Notes: a model not told the origin generated them from the sequence alone. 64,000 nt of DNA from Haemonchus contortus (GCA_000469685.2 LS997565.1:22427740-22491739), one strand, 5' to 3'. Positions 23,888 through 34,252 are shown, numbered from the stretch's first letter. Program-made: numbers and translations.

Positions 23888-24769
23888 TTGCCGAATGGTA
23901 AAGGAACCAGAAGCTCTCAGGAATTCCTTAGTTGCAGATGTGATGAAGCAGTGCGCAGAGGCCCTCGAGATGTCGTCGGCTACAATAAAAGCAACTATGA
24001 GAGAGCTCAAAAGCTATTAGCACGGTTCGAGAATTCAAGAGTGATTGTGTCAGGTAATGGGGCACAGTTCACATCAGAAAAGTTCCAAGAGTCTTGTGAC
24101 AGGCAAGGTATGAAACATTTCCGATCACCGCCTCTCCAAGGACGAGCAGAGCGTCTCTTCAATACTGTGAAGAGAGCCTTACCCAAATCAAAGGAGAGAG
24201 GCAAGTCAGAACTCCGTACAGAGTTTCTGAAGTGCTATCAAAGGACGCCGTGTACCACGACTCCCAAGCAACTTTCACAAGCAGAATTATTGACGCTGCT
24301 GAAGGAAAAGGGACCACGCAAGACAGTGGTGGAAGGGCAGTACAATTTTCACCACGGAGCACGTGAAAGATCGTACGATATTGAGGATCCAGTCTACATT
24401 CGGAACTGTCGTCTTGGACAGCAGGAATGGATTCCTGCCCACAAAAAAAAAACCAAAATGGACGAGTATTGTACGACGCTTTGACGGAAGACGGGCAATT
24501 GTGGAGAAGACACATCAACCAAATGCGAACCAGATCACAACCAAGTGCCACTGATCAAGCAAAGAAAACAGTTGGTGAACCTTCCCAGTATGAAAAATCC
24601 ACAAGAAAAGTATAATGTAGTACACAATGAAGAAGTGCAACCCACAAGAGATTTTTAGCGATGAAATTATGGATCCAAATGAAACCGCCATAGTATTGGA
24701 TAGAATGAACAGACAACGCCGTCCACCCGATCGTCTTCAAGTACGCCCGAGGAAGAAGACATATGTGTG
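23888..24769 (+). pseudogene. Ty3-like integrase C-terminal half (left copy)
   Basis: Integrase core remnant: SRVIVSGNGAQFTSEKFQES around residue 50 corresponds to the second catalytic block, but the usual Asp of the DNG motif is Gly. PPLQGRAERLFNTVKRALPK follows, with the catalytic Glu region shortened by several residues. C-terminal module YDIEDPVYIRNCRLGQQEWI is typical of Ty3-like integrases. The frame closes at 24484 and the rest continues in other frames to about 24769. It joins viral DNA to host DNA in intact relatives; inactive here. Confidence 0.75.
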
Positions 24770-24791
24770 ATACATTCATCATAGGGGGAGG

Positions 24792-24925
24792 TGTTGACTA
24801 ATGATAGTAGTGTTTACTATCATGCCGTATCACTGTGTATAAACGAGTGTTCTTTTTGAGTATGGTTCATTCTTTATGTGCTAACTCCAATAAAGGACTG
24901 CACGGTCGTCTGTGGAGTTACAACA
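24792..24925 (+). repeat. 3' LTR of Ty3-like element (left arm)
   Basis: 134 bp, starts TGTTGACTAATG and ends GTTACAACA. It contains a TATA-like GTGTATAAACG and an AATAAAG signal. Near-identical to 36958-37090 and a close relative of 39139-39271. Confidence 0.85.
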
Positions 24926-25629
24926 CAGCGAAAAAACAAATTTCTATGCAAGCGCTCAAATAGAAGCATGTTCCTAGGTGAACGAAGTTTGCCTTTTCCT
25001 CAATCAAACATCTTCACCTCACAACACTCTCCAGGGCTGCACTCATTGTCTTTTCATAATCCTCTTCTGCATTAAATTGAGTTTTTGCAGAAGTGGGCAT
25101 GATCACGACGACCCCAGCTGGTCCAGTCGAGTCAATTTATCTTCACATCATATAGTTGGAGCGTTCTGACGAGAGTAGCATGAACGAATTCCGTTGAGGC
25201 GATGGCTTTACAAATACGTACACATACGTGCACCAGATGAAGGGCATTCAATATCTACGTGCCCTTTCTGATATTAGGCGATGAATGTCTTGCTAGTACA
25301 CCTAGCTTGGCTCTACAAGTACTACTCACACTTGGTCATTATGTTCAGAAAGGGAATGTGTTGCTGAACAAAGTATACGTTGGTTGCGGAAATAAAAAAG
25401 AGTGAAAGTGGATCATGCATAGCTGTGAGTCCTGAAAATGCCTTCAGCACGAGCAGCTTTCTCTCAAAAATCTCAAAGCAGAGCTCCACATTCAAGGGAT
25501 AGCAGTTATATTGCGCGTCAAACATTATACATGAAATGAGGATAATATTTGCGGAAAAACTTTGCCCATCTGCAGTTAAACACCTGCAACAAACATGCAC
25601 TGGATCTTACTTCAAGCGGGATTGTGCCA
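24926..25629. other. Non-coding, between LTR and gene E
   Basis: No gene seen. It holds repeat R (25268-25385) and the upstream region of ShK gene E. Mirrored in the right arm. Confidence 0.5.
25268..25385 (+). repeat. Repeat R, inner copy
   Basis: Diverged partner of 23636-23755. Its presence in both arms means it was part of the unit that was inverted and duplicated. Confidence 0.65.
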
Positions 25630-25637
25630 TATAAATA
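25630..25637 (+). promoter_or_regulatory. TATA box of ShK gene E
   Basis: TATAAATA, 10 nt before a first in-frame ATG (25647) and 40 nt before a second (25677). The distance favours the second ATG as the translated one. Confidence 0.7.
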
Positions 25638-25676
25638 GTGCGCCGAATGCTCAACGTCCGTTCATTCTCTTCCATC

Positions 25677-26296
25677 ATGCTTTTAAGCATTGCCTTCGTC
25701 TTCGTGCTGGTTAACAACGCCTTCGCGGCTGAAACCAATAAGATTAAGGTACAGCTAAGTGTTCACCATAATCAGTGTAAGCATGTATGGATACAAAGAT
25801 TTTCTCAGGCAGGAGTATAGCAGATTGGCTCTGCTTCACTGATTGAAACCGCTTGAACTTTAAAAGAATTCCATTATCCAAGATGCCATTTCATTTCAGC
25901 CGTGTGAGGACAAGGGTCATCCAGGACTCTGTCGCCGTATGAAAGAAAAGGGGCAGTGCTTAATGGGAACTTATGTCGAATTCGGGAAAGGAGTTTGTGC
26001 TAAAACTTGCGAGTGGTGCACACCTGAGGAGCCTAAAAAACCCGAATCAGTGAGTTGCATTCTTATGTCGATGGACACCGCATAAAATTTTGATCTCTTA
26101 TTCGACACTTCAGTACAATCGTGTTACTGTAATAGAAAGCGCATGAATCCAAAGAGTATTAATTTTTCTAATACACCACCGGTTTCAGGATTGTAAAAAC
26201 CAGTTAGACAGTAAGAGTTGCTACGAGATGTACGAACGAGGAAATTGCGAAGTTGGAAAAGAACTATGCGCCAAAACGTGCTACTATTGCTATTAA
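25677..26296 (+). CDS. Secreted protein with two ShK domains (gene E)
   Basis: Three exons: 25677-25748 (or from 25647), 25900-26049 and 26189-26296, all phase 0 with GT-AG introns of 151 and 139 nt. Exon 1 is a signal peptide (MLLSIAFVFVLVNNAFA then AETNKIK). Exon 2 begins with PCEDKG and has six Cys ending CAKTCEWC, a complete ShK domain; a Pro/Glu/Lys linker follows. Exon 3 begins DCKNQ and has a second six-Cys ShK domain ending CAKTCYYCY. ShK modules in nematodes occur in secreted proteins, and some block potassium channels; a channel-blocking Lys-Tyr dyad cannot be judged here, so the role is open. AATAAA at 26324-26329. Convergent with B'. The coding sequence looks identical to the mirror copy E'. 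Confidence 0.88.
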
Positions 26297-26657
26297 CGGT
26301 ACAGCATTTCTATTAACTACACGAATAAATATCTTCTTAGTGTGTTGTTTTTTCTGTTAAAGTACGTTTCTCCCGTACCTAAATATTGTATGGATGATTT
26401 AAAATCATACACAAGCTCAATCATACGATGGATGTGGAATTGAGTTAACTTTCGATTCTGGTTAACGATTTTTCTAACTGCCCTTGCACTTGAATCGTCT
26501 TCTTTCCTGTTCTGAGCTATGGTCAAGGCATCACTATAGAAACAGAAAATATGTGTTTGATGTGGATCAGTGACACAAGTTAGAGTGCCATCTTATGTCG
26601 AGCTTCCTGCTTAGTCCTCAGAACAGTCCTGTAGAAAATCGCTATCTCCCCTCATCA

Positions 26658-27595
26658 GACAATTTGGATCATTTACCTACTCTTAGAGTAATGGGTAGCC
26701 TGATCAAGATCAGAAGGGTGGACGAGTTCACTTTGCTGGAGTAGGCGTTATATAATACTTATAGGGCGAGTAAGTAACCTCAAGGAATTTCGCGAATAGC
26801 AGTAACAAAACAAAAATCAGGAAATCTTAGAAACACAAGAATCACTTCCCAGGAAGCATCACTCCCCGTAAGAACTGAAAAAACTCACGCGAATATCGCG
26901 AAGTCGCGTCCTTTCTGCCTTTTTCCCATAAATTGTTTCAGAGTGGAGTAATGCAGTAGCTAAAATTACCTTTGACCTCAGCTCGTGGGGTGTAGAGCTG
27001 TTTGCTTGGGTAATTTCATGAATTTAATTCCATCCTTTTAGGCTCCGAAGAATGTGTTTCTACTGAAACTTCGGCCATTGAGGTATTGTGAACCTCGTGT
27101 GGATTTGTTTGTACCAATAAAGTTGTTTTGACAATATGCCGAAGTTTATCGAGAGCCGCACGAGGGATACGACGTTTATTTCTTATCTATATCACTCACA
27201 AAGACCACACGACTTAGCACAGTATTCTTTCGCAATCGCGTGATAGTTTGGGGTTATACATGGAGGCTCATTGTCGGCTGCTTGAGGTGTTTGCATGTAT
27301 TCACAGAACCTTTCGCCTGCTTTCGTCTCCGCCGCTTTATCCACGCACGGCTGAAAAGATACAATGACACGAGAACGAAATACATTCCGATATTATACAC
27401 TGCTTGTTACAGCCTGTACAAAATGGATTGGCTGTATTGTGCATGAACTAAACACTCCTAAACATTGGAAAAGAAGTTTGCCTTAGTGTGGATGATGATT
27501 TCGAGGTAATTTTGATGGCTTACTTCCGCTGCACCTGTGAAGGCATTGAGTAGAATAAGAGCGCAGACAATGTAGAAGAACATGTTGAATGTCGC
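26658..27595. repeat. Direct-repeat unit also found in the loop
   Basis: Nearly identical, in the same orientation, to 29639-30575 (offset 2980-2981). It spans the 3' flank and whole coding region of ShK gene B'. The left junction in the loop copy is at a GACAATTTGG match. Confidence 0.9.
27192..27583 (-). CDS. Secreted single ShK-domain protein (gene B')
   Basis: Two exons on the minus strand: 27583-27524 (20 codons) and 27350-27192 (52 codons plus stop), with a phase-0 GT-AG intron of 173 nt. Exon 1 is a signal peptide starting MFFYIVCALILL. Exon 2 starts PCVDKA and holds six Cys in ShK spacing with the ending YCAKSCGLC plus one residue, 52 residues in all. TATA box at 27633-27640. Divergently transcribed from D with 780 bp between starts. 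Coding sequence identical to B at 34302-34693 in the other arm. Confidence 0.88.
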
Positions 27596-27632
27596 TGTGG
27601 TAGAGCTGTGGTAGAGCTTTGCATATCGATGC

Positions 27633-27640
27633 TATTTATA
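27633..27640 (-). promoter_or_regulatory. TATA box of ShK gene B'
   Basis: TATAAATA on the minus strand, 50 nt upstream of the ATG. Confidence 0.65.
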
Positions 27641-28311
27641 CTTAACCAAGTGCGTTTTCACGATCAGGGCAAATCCCTGTAAGCGAATTTCGTCCTGCAG
27701 ATAACGTTTTTCGTACATGTCGCACAATGAGCCATTGTTTCACCGTGTTTCATTGGAAAATGATGTGAGACAAACCAAATTCTGCTGAAATTCGCTATTA
27801 TTCTATCCTCTCTATTGGAACTGCTCAGGCTATCTGAAGTAGAAGATAACGTTGCTCGATTTATTGAGTTGAAATTCTGCGAATTTCTGGAGGGTATATG
27901 GGCACAGGTGCCGATGCTTTCTATGTCTATCTTTGAACGACGAAACATCCAATTGTTCTCGCTCAATTTGCTGACAGAACCTATTTAGTAGGTGTACTGC
28001 AGTACGTGATTTTACCTGGTTCTCTTTGAAACATAAAAATGGTAGTCCAGCAATGGTAGTCTTCTCTAGACAGATTCACCTGACTTGTATGACACCTAAT
28101 GGTAATTTTGGAGGCTCTTTATCCGAGTACATCCACTAACGTATGTGAAATTTTCATGAATTATATGCCTATTACGTTGTCCGGTGACAGCTTCTCGAAA
28201 GTATCTGACTCGCCCATATTGGATCAGGAATTCTCTGCGAAGCGTTTCATCAGCAGTTTCGAGTATGTTTACACAGTCCCACCCTGGTCAAAGAAAACGC
28301 TCATGTTTCAG

Positions 28312-28318
28312 TATAAAT
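28312..28318 (+). promoter_or_regulatory. TATA box of ShK pseudogene D
   Basis: TATAAAT, 46 nt before the ATG at 28364. The promoter has survived although the coding region is broken. Confidence 0.55.
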
Positions 28319-28363
28319 GATGTGGGATTACCACAGTCTATCACAATTCCAGCAACATCCCGA

Positions 28364-28731
28364 ATGTTCTTCTACATTGTCTGCGCTCTTGTTCTACTCA
28401 ACGCCTGCACGAGGTAGCGGAAGTAGGTTATCAATTCCAGTATCGGGTAAATAGCAGTACTCGGAGAAGCGTAACACTTCAACGTGATAGGATGTCTAGT
28501 CCACGAGATTGTATGTACAAACAATCCGATCTTATAGAGTTTCTGACAAGCCATCTTTGAAAGTTGAATGAACTTCATTTCTTGTCATTTTATCTATTTA
28601 CTTTTAATTTATTTTTTATTTTTTTTTCAGCCGTGCGTGGACAAAGCGATGAGGAGCTCCTCTGCGAAGCCGCAGAATACCAGGAAATCGCAAAAGAGTA
28701 CTGTGTTAAGTTGTGTGGTCTTTGTGAATAA
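28364..28731 (+). pseudogene. Broken ShK gene D
   Basis: Same two-exon design as B: signal-peptide exon starting MFFYIVCALVLLNA (28364-28422) and a second exon after TTTTTTTCAG (28631-28731). Exon 1 has lost one base and reads into a TAG before the donor site. Exon 2 has a frame break after PCVDKA, so the Cys-bearing end (matching EYCVKLCGLCE) is in a different frame from its start. Exon 2 is also shorter than in B by more than 50 nt. Both lesions are present in the mirror copy D', so they predate or were homogenised after the inversion. Confidence 0.75.
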
Positions 28732-28739
28732 TACAATTT

Positions 28740-29638
28740 ATTATAATTTTACGTAAAGAAATAAATAAACATGCAGAACCAGCCTATTACTTTTTGATGA
28801 ATGCTTTCAATCGCCTTTTGAGAAACCGAATACAATCATAGGTTTTGATAATGATTTCTCACTTCGAGTCGTGCTAGTTGTTCTGAGGTGGACACGATTT
28901 GTACTATCCCTAGCCAAAGGGGGCAGACGAGACTTTAAACTTCAGTGCCTTCAAAGGATGCCCCTGCGATTCGTGAACATTCTCGAACAGGTGGTCCCAG
29001 TTCAGGCTTATTTGTGGAAGAACTGGTGGTTTCGAACCAAGAAAGCGGCGAATCTTCCTTGTTTGGCGACACAACCCAACCCAGCGGATGTATGCGATTG
29101 TGTGGAGATGTATGCTGCAACTCGATCAACTTGTGCCTTAACGGTCGAGAGTCAGAGAGTATTTGCGAAACCACAACTTATGCCTCGTCGTGTGGAATTG
29201 TGGGGAGGCTGTCCGTAGTCTATCTAGGTCACATTATGCTTGAGGTTGTTTTTATCGGAGATATATTCGAGGCACAGAGGGTTAATCTTTCACAGACGTA
29301 TAAGCCACTTTCGAACTATCTTCAGATGGATATATCATCGCGAAAAACACACCTTAAGTAAATTTGGAGGTTCTTATGAAAATGATCCCTGAATAAACCT
29401 GGTAATGAAACTGCTATTTTTCAATAGAATTCTAATGCCAAGTGCTCGTTGCGCTAAATGAAGTATTCCAAGAGCATCGTAATATCATTCTGAATGAACG
29501 ACGAAGAAAAATAGGCTTTGATCACTCGACTTGAATTCTTGTAGACACACTTCGAAGAAGCTTCATTCCAAGTCATTCCATTTTTTAGCCATATAAAATG
29601 ACGCAGAGGAAGCGAAAGCTGATGTGAGGTTCTGAGTT
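28740..29638. other. Non-coding or unrecognised, mirrored in right arm
   Basis: Two overlapping plus-strand frames (28871-29218, 115 codons; 28945-29361, 138 codons) are open here and in the mirror (32524-33014). The longer has a Cys-rich patch (GCMRLCGDVCCNSINLC...SICE...SSCG) followed by a hydrophobic stretch, which could be a decayed membrane or secreted protein exon. I cannot place it in a family, and no splice sites support it. Confidence 0.3.
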
Positions 29639-30575
29639 GACAATTTGGATCATTTACCTACTCTTGGAGTAATGGGTAGCCTGATCAAGATCAGAAGGGT
29701 GGACGAGTTCACTTTGCTGGAGTAGGCTTTATATAATACTTATAGGGCGAGTAAGTAACCTCAAGGAATTTCGCGAATAGCAGTAACAAAACAAAAATCA
29801 GGAAATCTTAGAAACACAAGAATCACTTCCCAGGAAGCATCACTCCCCGTAAGAACTGAAAAACTCACGCGAATATCGCGAAGTCGCGTCCTTTCTGCCT
29901 TTTTCCCATAAATTGTTTCAGAGTGGAGTAATGCAGTAGCTAAAATTACCTTTGACCTCAGCTCGTGGGGTGTAGAGCTGTTTGATTGGGTAATTTCATG
30001 AATTTAATTCCATCCTTTTAGGCTCCGAAGAATGTGTTTCTACTGAAACTTCAGCCATTGAGGTATTGTGAACCTCGTGTGGATTTGTTTGTACCACTAA
30101 AGTTGTTTTGACAATATGCCGAAGTTTATCGAGAGCCGCACGAGGGATACGACGTTTATTTCTTATCTATATCACTCACAAAGACCACACGACTTAGCAC
30201 AGTATTCTTTCGCAATCGCGTGATAGTTTGGGGTTATACATGGAGGCTCATTGTCGGCTGCTTGAGGTGTTTGCATTTATTCACAGAACCTTTCGCCTGC
30301 TTTCGTCTCCGCCGCTTTATCCACGCACGGCTGAAAAGATACAATGACACGAGAACGAAATACATTCCGATATTATACACTGCTTGTTGCAGCCTCTACA
30401 AAATGGATTGGCTGTATTGTGCATGAACTAAACACTCCTAAACATTGGAAAAGAAGTTTGCCTTAGTGTGAATGATGATTTCGAGGTAATTTTGATGGCT
30501 TACTTCCGCTGCACCTGTGAAGGCATTGAGTAGAATAAGAGCGCAGACAATGTAGAAGAACATGTTTAATGTTGC
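29639..30575. repeat. Loop copy of the direct-repeat unit
   Basis: Second copy of 26658-27595, same orientation, starting exactly at the end of the left arm and carrying ShK copy C. Differences are few: one A less near 29870, one near 30037, and substitutions at 30277 and in the C intron. Confidence 0.9.
30172..30563 (-). pseudogene. ShK gene C, premature stop (chimeric copy)
   Basis: Exons 30563-30504 and 30330-30172 match B and B' almost base for base. In exon 2 the codon after CE is TAA instead of TAC (single C-to-A change on the coding strand, around 30275-30278), which truncates the protein before four of the six Cys. Upstream of the ATG the similarity to B stops and the promoter becomes D-type (30576-30890 resembles the region upstream of D and D'), so C is a recombinant of a B coding region and a D promoter. 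Divergent from gene A, 711 bp between starts. Confidence 0.8.
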
Positions 30576-30607
30576 TGAAGATGTGGTAGATTGTGGTAAT
30601 CTCACAT

Positions 30608-30615
30608 TATTTATA
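30608..30615 (-). promoter_or_regulatory. TATA box of ShK copy C (D-type promoter)
   Basis: TATAAATA on the minus strand 45 nt upstream of the C start, inside a stretch related to the D and D' promoters rather than to the B promoter. Confidence 0.6.
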
Positions 30616-31222
30616 CTGAACCATGACCATGAACCTGTGCAAACGAACTCAAAAAGCTGGTGGAACTCTTTGCAGTCAATTTCTGATCCAATAGTGGATA
30701 GTCGGATACTTTTGGAAAATTGTCCCCGGATAAGGTAATGGGCATATAAATCATATAACTTCCAGATACATTCGTAGACAAACTTCGATAGAGAGCCGAC
30801 AAGGGTACTACATACTAAGTGTCATTTGAGTCCGATAAAGGTTTAAGATAAAGAAGGGAACACTTTTGCTTGCTAGTCTACTATTCTGTGGTTGGTATGT
30901 AACTAGGTAAAATCTGTTGCTCTACATCTACGAAATAGATTCTGTCGGCAGACCGACCGAGCCTGGTTGAGTGGGCGTCCTGCAAAAGTAGATGCAGTGA
31001 GCATTGACCCCTGCACATATACTTATCTCTCGAAAGGTCGCAGATGTCGTCAGTATCTTCTGTACTAGATAGCCCGAGCTGTTCAGGCAATACTTTGTTT
31101 GTTTTATATCATTTTTTGATGGAACTCGATGGAACAATGGCCAATTGTGCAAAATTTACGAAAAACTTCATCTGCAGAACAGAGCTCGTTGAAAGAGCCT
31201 CGCTCTGATTGATCCGTTTTAG

Positions 31223-31230
31223 TATAAATA
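31223..31230 (+). promoter_or_regulatory. TATA box of ShK gene A
   Basis: TATAAATA, 44 nt before the ATG. The surrounding 300 bp is a diverged copy of the B promoter, down to the CAGCGACATTCAACATG at the start. Confidence 0.65.
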
Positions 31231-31274
31231 GTCTCGATAAACAAAACCCTACCACAACTTCAGCGACATTCAAC

Positions 31275-31666
31275 ATGTTCTTCTACATTGTCTGTGCTCT
31301 TGTACTACTCAACGCCTTCACAAGTGAAGCGGAAGTAAGTTAACAAAATTACCTCACTATGATTAGTCACACTAGGGAAACTTCCTTTCCAAGGTTTAGG
31401 AATGTTCAGTTCATGCACAATACAGCCAATCCGTTTTTGTAGAGGCTGTGCCAAGCGATGTATAATATCTGGATGTATTTCGTTCTCGTCTCATTGTATC
31501 CCTTCAGCCGTGCGTGGATAAAGCGGCGGAGACTAAAGCAGGCGAAAGGTTCTGTGAATACATGCAAACACCTCAAGCAGCCGACAATGAGCCTCCATGC
31601 ATAACCCCAAACTATCACGCGATTGCAAAGGAATACTGTGCTAAGTCGTGTGGTCTTTGTGAGTAA
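31275..31666 (+). CDS. Secreted single ShK-domain protein (gene A)
   Basis: Two exons, 31275-31334 and 31508-31666, with a phase-0 GT-AG intron of 173 nt. Exon 1 encodes the signal peptide MFFYIVCALVLLNAFTSEAE. Exon 2 encodes 52 residues beginning PCVDKA, with six Cys in ShK spacing, ending AKSCGLCE. Compared with B the second exon differs at four synonymous positions and in the stop codon only, while the introns differ at roughly one base in seven. AATAAA at 31693-31698. The only copy of this paralogue; it sits in the loop between the arms. Function beyond secreted ShK protein is unknown. Confidence 0.9.
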
Positions 31667-31669
31667 CAT

Positions 31670-32242
31670 ATGTCAGATACCTGTTGCATTAAAATAAATA
31701 TTTACTTCTCAACAATCTGTCTTTGGTTTCCCTTTGAATCATTCTCCTAAACGAAACCCGAAAGGACATTTAATTTGATTTGCTTCTGCGAAGGTATCAG
31801 TAGCTGAAGAGGAGCTAGGCATTCACTTTGCAGTACATGCATTAGGTAACTACGAAACTCCAACAAATTCGAAACGACCCGTCGGACCTCCATCAATTTG
31901 GGAGCTCCTCAGCATCAATAGGATGAGTCACGATTTCTTGGTTGAGTATCTCTTTGAGAAAACGTTTCTCGATGTATTGAGTTGGAATAGATTCGAAGAT
32001 AAACTGAGCCTCCAATACACATTGTAATCGGACACGACTATTACTGGGTGAAGGCTGAAGACCTAAACGCAACAAAAGATGTGCACAGGGGTACAGACTA
32101 GGACTTTCAAATTTACTTGCTCACATAGACAGACCTAAGCAACTAAGAGAGGAATTCATGAATTTAGCCCTTTTTTTTGACCACTGACCAAGTTTTGGAG
32201 ACCTGCAGTGGGACAATTTGGGTGTGGCTCAAGACAGTAGCA
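31670..32242. other. Unique loop sequence, no gene
   Basis: 3' flank of gene A up to the start of the right arm. No coding or repeat feature recognised. Confidence 0.5.
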
Positions 32243-32248
32243 TGTCAA

Positions 32249-33145
32249 CTCAGAACCTCACATCAGCTTTCGCTTCCTCTGCGTCATTTTATATGGCTAA
32301 AAAATGGAATGACTTGGAATGAAGCTTCTTCGAAGTGTGTCTACAAGAATTCAAGTCGAGTGATCAAAGCCTATTTTTCTTCGTCGTTCATTCAGAATGA
32401 TATTACGATGCTCTTGGAATACTTCATTTAGCGCAACGAGCACTTGGCATTAGAATTCTATTGAAAAATAGCAGTTTCATTACCAGGTTTATTCAGGGAT
32501 CATTTTCATAAGAACCTCCAAATTTACTTAAGGTGTGTTTTTCGCGATGATATATCCATCTGAAGATAGTTCGAAAGTGGCTTATACGTCTGTGAAAGAT
32601 TAACCCTCTGTGCCTCGAATATATCTCCGATAAAAACAACCTCAAGCATAATGTGACCTAGATAGACTACGGACAGCCTCCCCACAATTCCACACGACGA
32701 GGCATAAGTTGTGGTTTCGCAAATACTCTCTGACTCTCGACCGTTAAGGCACAAGTTGATCGAGTTGCAGCATACATCTCCACACAATCGCATACATCCG
32801 CTGGGTTGGGTTGTGTCGCCAAACAAGGAAGATTCGCCGCTTTCTTGGTTCGAAACCACCAGTTCTTCCACAAATAAGCCTGAACTGGGACCACCTGTTC
32901 GAGAATGTTCACGAATCGCAGGGGCATCCTTTGAAGGCACTGAAGTTTAAAGTCTCGTCTGCCCCCTTTGGCTAGGGATAGTACAAATCGTGTCCACCTC
33001 AGAACAACTAGCACGACTCGAAGTGAGAAATCATTATCAAAACCTATGATTGTATTCGGTTTCTCAAAAGGCGATTGAAAGCATTCATCAAAAAGTAATA
33101 GGCTGGTTCTGCATGTTTATTTATTTCTTTACGTAAAATTATAAT
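32249..33145. other. Mirror of unrecognised region 28740-29638
   Basis: Contains the same overlapping frames on the minus strand (32524-32940 and 32667-33014), identical in translation to the left-arm ones. Same reservations apply. Confidence 0.3.
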
Positions 33146-33153
33146 AAATTGTA

Positions 33154-33521
33154 TTATTCACAAAGACCACACAACTTAACACAGTACTCTTTTGCGATTT
33201 CCTGGTATTCTGCGGCTTCGCAGAGGAGCTCCTCATCGCTTTGTCCACGCACGGCTGAAAAAAAAATAAAAAATAAATTAAAAGTAAATAGATAAAATGA
33301 CAAGAAATGAAGTTCATTCAACTTTCAAAGATGGCTTGTCAGAAACTCTATAAGATCGGATTGTTTGTACATACAATCTCGTGGACTAGACATCCTATCA
33401 CGTTGAAGTGTTACGCTTCTCCGAGTACTGCTATTTACCCGATACTGGAATTGATAACCTACTTCCGCTACCTCGTGCAGGCGTTGAGTAGAACAAGAGC
33501 GCAGACAATGTAGAAGAACAT
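33154..33521 (-). pseudogene. Broken ShK gene D'
   Basis: Mirror of D with the same stop in exon 1 and the same frame break in exon 2. Exon 1 is 33521-33463 and exon 2 is 33254-33154. Divergent from B, 780 bp between starts. Confidence 0.75.
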
Positions 33522-33566
33522 TCGGGATGTTGCTGGAATTGTGATAGACTGTGGTAATCCCACATC

Positions 33567-33573
33567 ATTTATA
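33567..33573 (-). promoter_or_regulatory. TATA box of ShK pseudogene D'
   Basis: TATAAAT on the minus strand, mirror of 28312-28318. Confidence 0.55.
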
Positions 33574-34244
33574 CTGAAACATGAGCGTTTTCTTTGACCA
33601 GGGTGGGACTGTGTAAACATACTCGAAACTGCTGATGAAACGCTTCGCAGAGAATTCCTGATCCAATATGGGCGAGTCAGATACTTTCGAGAAGCTGTCA
33701 CCGGACAACGTAATAGGCATATAATTCATGAAAATTTCACATACGTTAGTGGATGTACTCGGATAAAGAGCCTCCAAAATTACCATTAGGTGTCATACAA
33801 GTCAGGTGAATCTGTCTAGAGAAGACTACCATTGCTGGACTACCATTTTTATGTTTCAAAGAGAACCAGGTAAAATCACGTACTGCAGTACACCTACTAA
33901 ATAGGTTCTGTCAGCAAATTGAGCGAGAACAATTGGATGTTTCGTCGTTCAAAGATAGACATAGAAAGCATCGGCACCTGTGCCCATATACCCTCCAGAA
34001 ATTCGCAGAATTTCAACTCAATAAATCGAGCAACGTTATCTTCTACTTCAGATAGCCTGAGCAGTTCCAATAGAGAGGATAGAATAATAGCGAATTTCAG
34101 CAGAATTTGGTTTGTCTCACATCATTTTCCAATGAAACACGGTGAAACAATGGCTCATTGTGCGACATGTACGAAAAACGTTATCTGCAGGACGAAATTC
34201 GCTTACAGGGATTTGCCCTGATCGTGAAAACGCACTTGGTTAAG

Positions 34245-34252
34245 TATAAATA
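34245..34252 (+). promoter_or_regulatory. TATA box of ShK gene B
   Basis: TATAAATA, 49 nt before the ATG. A short tandem duplication GCTCTACCACAGCTCTACCACAG lies between the box and the start. Confidence 0.65.

Larger units (their letters stand above)
23756..24925 (+). mobile_element. 5'-truncated Ty3-like LTR element
   Basis: Begins in the protease-integrase junction and runs through the integrase C-terminus to a complete 3' LTR (24792-24925). It is the mirror of the longer element at 36958-39271 but lacks 5' LTR, gag and protease. Two single-base insertions (about 24597 and 24655) break the C-terminal frame that is open in the right-arm copy. Confidence 0.85.
23756..29642. repeat. Left arm of large inverted repeat
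   Basis: The whole segment is repeated in reverse complement at 32243-38121. From about 24150 inward, matching positions sum to 61880-61885 throughout, so only about five single-base indels separate the arms over 5.5 kb. I counted only a handful of substitutions (for example near 26830 and 27005). From 23756 to about 24150 the arms differ by several percent. The arm carries a truncated Ty3-like element, ShK genes E and B', and pseudogene D. Confidence 0.95.

Noticed and set aside
26317..26526. 69-codon minus frame 3' of gene E, mirrored at 35358-35567
   Set aside because: It lies over the gene E poly(A) region. Mirror conservation is explained by the palindrome.
27240..27446. Open frame of 68 codons repeated at 30220-30426, 34439-34645 and 31406-31669
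   Set aside because: It is the antisense of ShK exon 2 and intron. Its conservation follows from the sense gene and the recent duplication.
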